Below, in pieces: positions 55,329 through 63,196 of a DNA stretch of 64,000 nt. The first letter of the stretch is position 1. Each line of letters starts with the position of its first letter. Source of the stretch: an uncultured Bacteroidota bacterium (GTDB lineage Bacteria > Bacteroidota > Bacteroidia > Flavobacteriales > Schleiferiaceae); NCBI GenBank assembly GCA_913057235.1, contig CAJXNI010000015.1, forward strand, positions 1-64,000. Direction: 5' to 3'. A program made the translations under genes and the position numbers. A model generated the notes under the pieces. The model was not told where the DNA came from. It did no database searches and was given only the letters and a program-made list of their open reading frames with translations.

Positions 55329-56057
55329 ATGAGCAAGGAGGTAAAACCCTACCAAGAGGAAGAAGGCAGCAAGAAACAGCAAGTGGCGCAAATGTTTGAT
55401 AACATTTCAGCCCGCTATGATTTTTTAAACCACCTTTTGTCTTTAAGCATAGACAAAGGTTGGCGTAAAAAGGTGGTGAAATTGGTAAAAGCTGAAAAAC
55501 CCCAGCAAGTTTTGGACGTAGCTACTGGCACCGCAGACCTAGCCATTGCCTTAGAAAAAAGCCATCCGCAGCACATCACCGGTATTGACATTTCCAACGG
55601 CATGTTGGAAGTGGGCCGTAAAAAAGTGGCGAAGAAAAACCTTACTGAGCTCATTACCCTGGAGCAAGCCGACAGTGAAAATTTACCTTTTGATGACAAC
55701 CATTTTGATGCCATAACAGTAGCTTTTGGCGTCCGCAATTTTGAAGATCTGGAGAAAGGCTTGCAGGAAATGCAGCGAGTGCTTAAGCCTGGCGGCAAAC
55801 TCCTGGTGCTGGAATTTTCACAACCGCAAAAATTCCCTTTTAAGCAGGTGTACAATTTTTACTTCAAAAATATTTTACCCGGCTTGGGCAAGCTTATTTC
55901 TAAGGACAGCAGCGCCTACACGTATTTACCAGAGTCGGTAGGGGCTTTTCCTTTTGGTGAAAAATTTACCTCCATCATGGAAAAATGTGGCTATACCCAA
56001 ACCCGGTTTACACCGGTTACCTTTGGCGTGGCCACCATCTATGAGGGTACAAAATAA
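55329..56057 (+). CDS. ubiE: Demethylmenaquinone methyltransferase
   Basis: From the ATG at 55329 ([16 protein letters not shown]) 242 residues of the UbiE/MenG family. [39 protein letters not shown] (SAM motif I), [16 protein letters not shown] and [13 protein letters not shown] are the family signatures. Last step of menaquinone synthesis; in Bacteroidota menaquinone is the usual quinone. porT follows, an order kept in many Flavobacteriales. Confidence 0.95.
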   Translation: MSKEVKPYQEEEGSKKQQVAQMFDNISARYDFLNHLLSLSIDKGWRKKVVKLVKAEKPQQVLDVATGTADLAIALEKSHPQHITGIDISNGMLEVGRKKVAKKNLTELITLEQADSENLPFDDNHFDAITVAFGVRNFEDLEKGLQEMQRVLKPGGKLLVLEFSQPQKFPFKQVYNFYFKNILPGLGKLISKDSSAYTYLPESVGAFPFGEKFTSIMEKCGYTQTRFTPVTFGVATIYEGTK

Positions 56058-56084
56058 ACCCCTAAAAAGCACGTTCAGGGCGTA

Positions 56085-56786
56085 GTGAAAAATTTAAGGC
56101 ACATACTACTCTTCGCACTCCTGGTGGTAGCCTGCTCCGTGCAAGCGCAACGCAGGCTCAAGAATCAGCCCACTTATGATCAGCGTAAGCTGCACTTTGG
56201 TTTTTCCATTGGCCTCAATTATTATGATTTTAAGGTAGATGAAATTGCCAACCTTAACGAGCTTACTGGGTACTACAACATCACTACCGAGGTAGAGCCT
56301 GGCTACACCATTTTAATAATTTCTAACCTGCGCCTGGGTGATAATTCAGATTTGCGCTTCACGCCTGGTTTTGCCAGCACGGTAAGGCGTATCAACTTTG
56401 ATATTCTGGACCCGCGTACCGAAGAATTGGTGACGGAAATGCGCCAAATCGAGTCTGCTTTTCTGGAGTTTCCGCTGGAATTTAAGTACAAATCAGACCG
56501 GGTAGATAACTACCGTTTGTACGTGTTGGGGGGCGTAAAGTATTCCTTAGACCTTTCCAGTGACGAGGATATTGAAGACGACCGCGTTTTTAAACTGCGC
56601 CAAAACGATTATTCTTATGAACTGGGTTTTGGGGTAGACATTTATTTTGAGTACTTCAAATTTTCCCCGCAAATACGGGCCACCTTTGGGGTAAGCAATA
56701 CCAAGGTAGAAGACGGCACCTTTTTGGTAGAGGGAATTAACACCCTGCAAACCCGCGCCATTCTCATCAATTTCACTTTTGAATAA
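56085..56786 (+). CDS. porT: Type IX secretion protein PorT
   Basis: Starts at GTG 56085 and encodes 233 residues with signal peptide (KNLRHILLFALLVVACSVQAQ). The mature part is an eight-strand-like barrel: LHFGFSIGLNYYDFKV, NSDLRFTPGFASTVRR, FLEFPLEFKYKSDR, FSPQIRATFGVSNTKV, and ends LINFTFE. PorT is an outer-membrane component of the T9SS and is commonly encoded after ubiE. Its stop overlaps the FAD-enzyme start by 8 bases. Identity rests on size, strand pattern and context. Confidence 0.75.
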   Translation: MKNLRHILLFALLVVACSVQAQRRLKNQPTYDQRKLHFGFSIGLNYYDFKVDEIANLNELTGYYNITTEVEPGYTILIISNLRLGDNSDLRFTPGFASTVRRINFDILDPRTEELVTEMRQIESAFLEFPLEFKYKSDRVDNYRLYVLGGVKYSLDLSSDEDIEDDRVFKLRQNDYSYELGFGVDIYFEYFKFSPQIRATFGVSNTKVEDGTFLVEGINTLQTRAILINFTFE

Positions 56787-58356
56787 TTTTCCCGTGCGCA
56801 CTACGCTCCAAATTTCCGGTAATCCGGCCCAGGTAAGCCAAGACGCATGGCTTAAAGAGCAGGTTGCCCATCGGCTTAAAGCCGAAACAACTGAGGTGCA
56901 CTACCGCATTGTAAAAAAAAGTCTGGACGCCCGCAGCCGAAACATTAAGGTGAACCTGGAGCTGGAGGCTACTGTAAACCAGCCCTTACCTCCGCGTGAG
57001 CTCACGCAATTTCACTACCAACATGTAGCATTAAAAACCGCGGTACTCATTGTAGGGTCGGGTCCGGCCGGGCTTTGGGCCGCCTTGCGTTGCTTAGAGC
57101 TGGGCTTAAAGCCGATCATTTTAGAGCGCGGCAAGGACGTACGCAGCCGCAGACGAGACCTTAAAGCCATTAACCGCGATAATGTGGTGGACCCCAACAG
57201 CAACTACTGCTTTGGCGAGGGTGGTGCAGGTACCTACAGCGATGGCAAGTTGTACACCCGCAGCAAAAAGCGCGGCAGCGTAAAACGCATTTTAGATTCG
57301 TTAGTGCAGCACGGGGCGGTAGAAGATATTTTGTTTGAAGCGCATCCGCACATTGGCACAAACAAGCTACCCAAAATTGTACAGGCCTTACGTGAAACGG
57401 TGCTGCAACATGGGGGTGAAATTCACTTTAATACCCAGGTTACCGATCTGGAATTGAAAAACGGCCAAATATCCGCCCTGCATGCGGCCAACGGACAATC
57501 CTTTAAAGGCGCGGCCACCATTTTGGCTACCGGCCACAGCGCCCGTGATATTTTTGAATTACTCCACGCAAAAAACATCGCCCTGGAGGCGAAACCTTTT
57601 GCCATGGGGGTGCGGGTAGAACATCCGCAAAAGCTCATAAACAAAATTCAATACCACGGCCACCAGTATGACGATTACCTGCCAGCCGCCAGTTACAAGC
57701 TGGTGCAACAGGTGAATGAGCGCGGGGTTTTTAGTTTTTGCATGTGTCCGGGCGGCTTTATTGTGCCGGCCGCCACTGACCAAAATGAGCTGGTGGTAAA
57801 CGGCATGAGCCCCAGTAAACGCGATAATAAATTTGCCAACAGCGGCATGGTGGTCTCCGTAGAGCTGGAAGATTTAAAACCCTACGCTGCGCTGGGCCCT
57901 CTAGCAGGATTGGCTTACCAAAAGGCGGTAGAAAAAATGGTTTGGGAAGCGGGTGGCAAAACCCAAAAGGCGGCCGCACAGCGTTTAATCGATTTTGTAA
58001 AAGGAAAGGTAAGTCCGCCAGATGCCCTAAACGAAACCAGCTACATACCCGGCTTGGTAAGTGTACCTTTGCACCAGGTACTGCCACAGCCCCTGGCCAA
58101 ACGCTTGCAAAAGGCCTTTGTAGAATTTGGTAAAAAAATGAAGGGCTATTACACCAATGAAGCCAATGTAATTGGCGTAGAGAGCCGCACCAGTTCTCCC
58201 GTGCGCATTCCCCGAGACCGCGAAACTTTGCAACACCCACAGATCAAAAACCTCTTCCCTTGCGGGGAAGGAGCTGGTTATGCCGGAGGCATTGTTTCAG
58301 CCGCTATGGATGGTGAGGCCTGTGCCGAGGCGGTGGCGCGCTATCTCAAGGCCTGA
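56779..58356 (+). CDS. FAD-dependent NAD(P)-type oxidoreductase
   Basis: Encodes 525 residues. After an N-terminal domain the FAD motif VGSGPAGLWAALRCLELG (about 93-110) and LERGKDVRSRRRDL follow; SNYCFGEGGAGTYSDGKLYTR, ATGHSARDIFEL and FPCGEGAGYAGGIVSAAMDG match a widespread uncharacterised FAD dehydrogenase family. Cytosolic, likely reduces or oxidises an unknown substrate. Translationally coupled to porT. Confidence 0.88.
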   Translation: MNNFPVRTTLQISGNPAQVSQDAWLKEQVAHRLKAETTEVHYRIVKKSLDARSRNIKVNLELEATVNQPLPPRELTQFHYQHVALKTAVLIVGSGPAGLWAALRCLELGLKPIILERGKDVRSRRRDLKAINRDNVVDPNSNYCFGEGGAGTYSDGKLYTRSKKRGSVKRILDSLVQHGAVEDILFEAHPHIGTNKLPKIVQALRETVLQHGGEIHFNTQVTDLELKNGQISALHAANGQSFKGAATILATGHSARDIFELLHAKNIALEAKPFAMGVRVEHPQKLINKIQYHGHQYDDYLPAASYKLVQQVNERGVFSFCMCPGGFIVPAATDQNELVVNGMSPSKRDNKFANSGMVVSVELEDLKPYAALGPLAGLAYQKAVEKMVWEAGGKTQKAAAQRLIDFVKGKVSPPDALNETSYIPGLVSVPLHQVLPQPLAKRLQKAFVEFGKKMKGYYTNEANVIGVESRTSSPVRIPRDRETLQHPQIKNLFPCGEGAGYAGGIVSAAMDGEACAEAVARYLKA

Positions 58357-58418
58357 GCAAGGCAAGGCAAGGTCTCATAAACTGAGAACAAACACCTGCA
58401 ATTTGTCTTATGGATTAA

Positions 58419-59211
58419 GTGACCAATAATCAACAGAAAGAAACCGAAGCCATTGTAGACGAGCAAATTGATTTGGGTGCCCGCATATTCCGCATGCCGC
58501 CTAAGAAGCTGTTCATCTCGTCATTTGTAGCAGGTTTAGAAATTGGTTTCAGCCTGCTGCTGATGGGGCTTCTGTACAGCACTTTTAGTGAACAGCTCAG
58601 TCCGGCCAGCATGACCGCCATTTTGAGTTTGGGCTATCCCATTGGTTTTATCTTTGTGATTTTAAGGCGCTCTGAGCTGTTTACCGAGCAAACCGCGCTG
58701 GCTATGATCCCCGTGCTGAATCGTGATCAAAACCTGGAAAGCCTGTTTGGGGTGTGACTCATTGTTTTAATTGGCAATCTCATTGGTGGCTTTCTCTTCT
58801 CATTATTCATTAGCTGGTTTGGCCCGGCCAAGGGTTTTATATCGGCTGAAGCCTTTACCCACATTGCCGAAGAGTTTATTAATTACCCCTTCAGCATTAT
58901 TTTCTTCAGTGCCCTTTTAGCTGGCTGGATGATGGATGGGCCTTTTGGGCTGGCTGCTTAGTTCTGTGCAGGAGAGCATTGCCCGCATTCTTTTAGTGGT
59001 GTTAGTCACCATTATTATTGGCTTTGCCCACTTGCATCACTGCGTGGTGGGTTCGGTAGAAGTGTTGAGCGCACTGTGGGTGAACCCCGAGATTGGCTGG
59101 GCTGATTATTTTGCCTTTTTAGGTCCCTCCGTGTTGGGGAATATTTTAGGAGGCGCCTTTTTTGTGGCCATCTTAAAATTTGCCATTGCCCGCCAGGAAG
59201 GCAAGGTATAG
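58419..59211 (+). pseudogene. Formate/nitrite transporter-family channel with two lesions
   Basis: The reading frame (GTG at 58419, MTNNQQKETEAIVDE) gives the FNT N-terminal part (MPPKKLFISSFVAGLEIGFS, ELFTEQTALAMIPVL) to 58757, where GV is followed by TGA; family members have Trp here, so TGG to TGA is the simplest explanation. The same frame then continues (LIVLIGNLIGGFLFS...) to LLAGWMM, where the sequence ATGGATGG at 58932-58939 carries a 4-base duplication; skipping it gives MGLLGWLLSSVQES in another frame to 59211. Two independent lesions indicate a dead gene. It lies between the FAD enzyme and a T9SS-like remnant. Confidence 0.87.
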
Positions 59212-59221
59212 CTTAAAGCCG

Positions 59222-59404
59222 ATGGAAGCCTCAACAGAATTGGTTCTTTACAATTTAAACAGCCAGCTGGTTGCGGAGCTGGAACCGCCTGCACCAGACG
59301 GACGCATCACCCTTCCTGCAAAAGTGAAAAACGGTTTGTACCTGCTACGGGTTTACACCGCTGAGGGCCTAAACACCCTTAAACTACAGGTGCTAAACCG
59401 GTAG
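59222..59404 (+). CDS. Short T9SS sorting-domain-like protein or remnant
   Basis: The ATG at 59222 gives 60 residues: VLYNLNSQLVAELEPP, then GLYLLRVYTAEGLNTLKLQVLNR. This follows the pattern of the type IX C-terminal domain (…YN.xGQLV…GLYLLKV…G…KLxVxN), but without any cargo domain or signal peptide. It could be the leftover of a degraded T9SS substrate or a stand-alone fragment. It begins 11 bases after the broken FNT gene. Confidence 0.5.
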   Translation: MEASTELVLYNLNSQLVAELEPPAPDGRITLPAKVKNGLYLLRVYTAEGLNTLKLQVLNR

Positions 59405-59449
59405 GCCTATTGCTTAAATTTCTTCAACTTTGGGGTTTAGCACAATCTC

Positions 59450-60514
59450 ATGGCCCGATTTTTTAAAAAGCGCACCGAAAACCTGGGCATGCCCCCGGGT
59501 AGCCTCATTTTTATTGGCACTAAAAAAGTAGCAACGCCTTACATCCGTTACCGGGATTTTAACGAGCAGGAGCTTACCGTAGAAAAAGTGGTGAACACCG
59601 ATGAGCTACCCCAACCCAAAGCGGGAAAAACGCAATGGTATAATGTTATTGGCCTGCATGATGCGGATTTTATGCAGGAAGTACGCGCCAAACTAAACAT
59701 TCACCCGCTGGCCATGGAGGATGTGATGAATACCGGACAAAGGGCCAAATTTGAGGAGTTTAGTGAGCACCTCTTTGTAACACTCAAAATGCTGCAGTTT
59801 GATGAGCAGGAACTAAAAGTGACCAGTGAGCAAATCAGCTTTATTTTTAACCGCGAGTATTTGGTAACCTTTCAGGAAGTGCTGGGCGATACCTTTGACC
59901 CCATTCGCAAACGGCTGGAAAATCCCCAGGGGCTCATCCGCAACAGCGGCCCCGATTACTTAACCTATGCACTGCTAGACTCTATTGTAGACAGTTACAT
60001 CTACCTGATTGAAAGCATGGGCGAAAAAATTGACGACCTGGAACTGAAGGTTTTGGAAAGTACCGACAAGACCCTACTACGCCAGATTAATGCCTACAAG
60101 CGGGAGTTGCACTTCATTTTAAAAGTAACCAAACCAGTACGGGAGTTGCTCAATAACCTCATTCGCTCACACAGTTCCTTTATTCAGGAAGAAAAGGTAC
60201 TGCCCTATTTTAAGGATCTAGAAGGTTTAGTTACCCACGCCATTGAATCGGTAGAAACCTACCGTACCCTGCTCACCGACTATTTAAATCTGTACCACTC
60301 TAATATGAGCACCAAAATGAATGACATCATGAAAGTGCTTACCATCTTTTCGGCCATTTTTATCCCCCTCAGTTTTTTTGCGGGAGTGTATGGTACCAAC
60401 TTTACGCATTTCCCCAGTTTAGAGCATGAAAATGGCATTTACATTTTTTGGGGTGCTATGCTCACCATTGCCCTGGGCATGCTGGGTTATTTTAAAAAGA
60501 AAGATTGGTTTTGA
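59450..60514 (+). CDS. corA: CorA-type magnesium/cobalt transporter (GTN variant)
   Basis: Encodes 354 residues: an N-terminal cytoplasmic domain (IHPLAMEDVMNTGQRAKFEEF, DEQELKVTSEQISFIFN), a long stalk helix and two C-terminal membrane helices (IFSAIFIPLSFFAGVYGTN and IFWGAMLTIALGMLGYFKKKDWF). The usual GMN signature is replaced by GTN at residues 315-317; the rest (YG..N, loop of FTHFP) is normal. In well-studied CorAs changes at GMN impair transport, so selectivity may differ. Length and ending are typical for Bacteroidota. Confidence 0.88.
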   Translation: MARFFKKRTENLGMPPGSLIFIGTKKVATPYIRYRDFNEQELTVEKVVNTDELPQPKAGKTQWYNVIGLHDADFMQEVRAKLNIHPLAMEDVMNTGQRAKFEEFSEHLFVTLKMLQFDEQELKVTSEQISFIFNREYLVTFQEVLGDTFDPIRKRLENPQGLIRNSGPDYLTYALLDSIVDSYIYLIESMGEKIDDLELKVLESTDKTLLRQINAYKRELHFILKVTKPVRELLNNLIRSHSSFIQEEKVLPYFKDLEGLVTHAIESVETYRTLLTDYLNLYHSNMSTKMNDIMKVLTIFSAIFIPLSFFAGVYGTNFTHFPSLEHENGIYIFWGAMLTIALGMLGYFKKKDWF

Positions 60515-60561
60515 GTATGAGATTTTCAGATGTGAGATATCAGATTTTAGACGTCAGACGA
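60515..60561. repeat. Short imperfect AGAT/CAGA-type repeats
   Basis: After corA a run of TGAGATTTTCAGATG, TGAGATATCAGATTTT and AGACGTCAGACG units, each about 15 bp, resembles the simple intergenic repeats seen in Bacteroidota. An inverted repeat ACGCTA/TAGCGT follows near 60574-60592. Confidence 0.4.
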
Positions 60562-60667
60562 TATAAAAATACGCTAACTTAAGTAGCGTTAACTAGCTTG
60601 TATATTGACAGCAATCTTTAAACCTATTTAAAGGATTTCAAAAATGAACGTAATTAGCACATTGCGG

Positions 60668-61456
60668 ATGAAATTATTCTTAACGCTCTTACTGGGGCTC
60701 TTAGTTTTTGGGCAGGCTTCTGCTAGGTGCGGGGATCCTGGTTTGTCCGTTTTCCCTAAAAACGGGGTTATTAAACCAAATTCTTGGATTCTAATTTCCT
60801 CAGGGGGCTCAGGCCGAGATGTAGTAAATTCCTTAAATCAAGATTTCCCTGTTTACCTACTCCAAGGTAACGGAGATACTTTGGCACTTAAGGTGATACA
60901 GATTGAAACTGGACAGCATGACAGTCCTATTCAGGCTATGCTGAAACCAGTAGAAAATTTAATAGTTGGCCAGTCTTATTCTTTGCAAATTGATGGATTA
61001 GACAAGTACCAAGAAAAAATTCTTTTTAAAAGTTACACAAGCATTGATAAAGCAGCTAAAATAAGCTGGACGGTTAGAGGTGAGCCCGATTCCCTAAAAC
61101 CCCTAAGCCTAGCCGAGCCAACGTTTATTGATAAATCGGCTTTTTATTGGAGTTGTGGAAGTTCGGCTTGGGCTAATTTTAAAATTAGCGCCCAAGACCA
61201 ATCTAGCCTATTGGTAGAAACTGAATTGCTAGAAGTAGCTACGGGTAAATCTCACACTTTTCATTTAGGCCTGGGCGCTGATGGCATAGTAGGCGTAGGT
61301 CACAGCATGTGTGGGGGCGTTTTTGATTTTACGGTAACGGGGCTTTATAAAGTTAGGTTTAGGTTAATGGATATTTGCGGTAACAAAAACGCCAGCTGGT
61401 CGGGTTGGACAGAGTTTAAGAGTCCGTTTGAAGAGGTTGGTGAAAGACCTCATTAA
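60668..61456 (+). CDS. Hypothetical secreted protein
   Basis: I prefer the ATG at 60668 (MKLFLTLLLGLLVFGQASA) for its clean signal peptide; an ATG at 60644 adds eight residues. The 262-residue protein has paired Cys (ARCGDPG, WSCGSS, SMCGGV, DICGNK), suggesting disulphides in an extracytoplasmic beta-rich fold with repeats of the YSLQIDGLDKY type. No family recognised. The frameshifted secreted gene starts 6 bases downstream, so the two were co-expressed. Confidence 0.7.
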   Translation: MKLFLTLLLGLLVFGQASARCGDPGLSVFPKNGVIKPNSWILISSGGSGRDVVNSLNQDFPVYLLQGNGDTLALKVIQIETGQHDSPIQAMLKPVENLIVGQSYSLQIDGLDKYQEKILFKSYTSIDKAAKISWTVRGEPDSLKPLSLAEPTFIDKSAFYWSCGSSAWANFKISAQDQSSLLVETELLEVATGKSHTFHLGLGADGIVGVGHSMCGGVFDFTVTGLYKVRFRLMDICGNKNASWSGWTEFKSPFEEVGERPH

Positions 61457-61462
61457 TATGTC

Positions 61463-61977
61463 ATGAAAGAAAAAAGGTCTTTTGCCATCATGGCTTTAGT
61501 TCTGTTTTTTAGCACGCTTGCTTCGGCTCAAAAACAGTCTGATTTGTTAGACAGTCTATTAATACGTAGCATGAAATCGGAAGGTTTTTGGCTGAATCTT
61601 CAATGAACAACCTAAATAGCGCTAGAAACAAATTTTCCATAGAGCGTCTCTATTTAAATTCAGATACCACAGTTGATTTTGCCATTGCCTACAAAGATGC
61701 TTGCGGTGGCACTGGAAATTGTTTTTGGAGTCTTTACACTACCAATAAGAATTCTACAGCCTCACTAACTTACGTTGGCATGATTCCGGCTAGCGCTTTT
61801 GAGTTATCTGAGGTTACAGACCAAGGCTTTAAAAGAATTAAAGGTATTTGGAAAAATTCAGGCGCAAACAATGGATCTTGCTCTGTTTATGCTTTTAAGC
61901 AAGGAAAGTATAAACAAATAAAATCAGGTACCTATTCAGCAAAAGACAGTTCTAACTGTGATTCTCTTGATGAATAA
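61463..61977 (+). pseudogene. Secreted protein interrupted by a T-run frameshift
   Basis: From ATG 61463 the frame reads a signal peptide (MKEKRSFAIMALVLFFSTLASAQ) and LLDSLLIRSMKSEGF, then WLNLQ and TGA. A different frame from 61588 continues with LAESSMNNLNSARNKFSIERLYL... to 61977 (ending SNCDSLDE). If the TTTTT at 61585-61589 had six T residues, the two would join as MKSEGF-LAESSMNN. So a one-base loss in a homopolymer separates signal from body. The body has Cys-rich segments (DACGGTGNCFW) and no recognised family. It could be phase-variable. Confidence 0.75.
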
Positions 61978-62010
61978 AAAGGCTAAATTAAGCCACCTAT
62001 CTCGCCATTG

Positions 62011-62120
62011 CTGGCCTGAGTAGTACGAGGTCCTAGCGGTGTAACGAATGCGGATTACGAGCACCAATTTCTTCGGCTTCGATATACCCCCGAATGCTTT
62101 CGGGGCACTCAGCCTGACAG
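62011..62120. repeat. 110-bp palindromic interspersed repeat, copy 1
   Basis: This copy shares with copy 2 a 24-base identical core (CGGATTACGAGCACCAATTT then CTTC) and the ending GGGGCACTCAGCCTGAC. The two are in direct orientation with 53 bases between. Nested inverted repeats (CTTCGATATAC with GTGTATCGAAG, and the outer GTCAG..GAGT.CC ends) give a MITE or REPIN-like form. Confidence 0.75.
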
Positions 62121-62173
62121 TTAAGCTACTTGAAAAATGTAAATTGAAACATTAAGCCGCTCATCTCTAAAAT

Positions 62174-62283
62174 GTCAGCCAGAGTACCGCGAGGAACGAG
62201 CGGTGTATCGAAGGCGGATTACGAGCACCAATTTCTTCAGCTTCGATATACCTCGAATGCTTTCGGGGCACTCAGCCTGACAG
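62174..62283. repeat. 110-bp palindromic interspersed repeat, copy 2
   Basis: Begins GTCAGCCAGAGTACC and ends GGGGCACTCAGCCTGAC, imperfect inverted ends of about 15 bases. It is the better preserved copy. The ends resemble GTCAGGCTGAG-type repeats widely seen in Flavobacteriia genomes. The stretch 61978-62373 has no gene. Confidence 0.75.
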
Positions 62284-62373
62284 CAATAAAGCACCTCTAA
62301 GCAGTGTACACCAAATTAAAACTGAGCACCCAGCCCTTTCCATTAAATTGCTGGACTTTTAAAAATCCATGCC

Positions 62374-63075
62374 GTGAAAATTATTGTTCCATTAATCCTA
62401 TTGGCTTGCCTTAAATTGAACCTTACAGCGCGAGCTCAAGAGCGAACTAAAATGAATGGCACTCAATATCGGCAAGGTTTATTTAAGTTAGAAGGCATTA
62501 ACGTTAGCAATACTTCAATTCCTTGGCAAGATCTTCAAATTTATACCGAAGATCATAAATTACTGCATAAAAAAGCACCTAAACTCAATGAATTGAGTTT
62601 ATCGGAAAGTGAATTCCTAATTGGCCAAAAAGGCAAAATTCAAGTTGTGAACTTTTGGTTTGTCGGATGCGCACCTTGCCATATTGAAATACCCCATCTA
62701 AACCAACTTTACGAAGATTATCAAAAAGACACTCTTGTAGAAATTATTTCAATGTGCCGAGACGGTGCTGAAAGAATAATCAAATACTATTCTCTAGAAT
62801 CCTTAAAGGATAGTGTCATTTTTGAATTAGCAAATGAGCAAAAAATTCAATACCCGGTAATACCAAGGGCGGTAACTGAAGCCATGCGCTACAAGGTATG
62901 GAGCTACCCCACTACTTTTATCATAGACACTAATGGCATTATACAATTTGTAGCGCAAGGCTTTACAATAAATGCTAATCCCGAATTTTTCTACAAAAGG
63001 TTTAAAAAAGCCATTGAAGAAATTCGCTTGGGTAATGCTATAGCTCTGGCCGCAAAAAACGCAGAGGAAGACTAG
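62374..63075 (+). CDS. TlpA-like thiol-disulphide oxidoreductase
   Basis: From GTG 62374, 233 residues with a signal sequence (MKIIVPLILLACLKLNLTARAQ; the LLAC could also be a lipobox). The thioredoxin fold shows VNFWFVGCAPCHIEIPHLN with the CAPC active site (Cys99, Cys102), then VWSYPTTFIIDTNGIIQFVAQG with the cis-Pro. It probably reduces or shuffles disulphides of envelope proteins, which fits the Cys-rich secreted genes upstream. Preceded by the 110-bp repeats. Confidence 0.88.
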   Translation: MKIIVPLILLACLKLNLTARAQERTKMNGTQYRQGLFKLEGINVSNTSIPWQDLQIYTEDHKLLHKKAPKLNELSLSESEFLIGQKGKIQVVNFWFVGCAPCHIEIPHLNQLYEDYQKDTLVEIISMCRDGAERIIKYYSLESLKDSVIFELANEQKIQYPVIPRAVTEAMRYKVWSYPTTFIIDTNGIIQFVAQGFTINANPEFFYKRFKKAIEEIRLGNAIALAAKNAEED

Positions 63076-63196
63076 ATCTCCCCGCTTTACCTACCCAACT
63101 TCATTTGAACTTCAGCGCCTAGGAATAAAATGCCCTGCTGTATGAATGCTTTTGGTGGTTTAAACTGACTCTAGTTAAGCTAGTAGGGCACACTAC
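63076..63196. other. Intergenic stretch
   Basis: Between the convergent TlpA-like and T9SS cargo genes. No gene or strong hairpin recognised. Confidence 0.4.
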
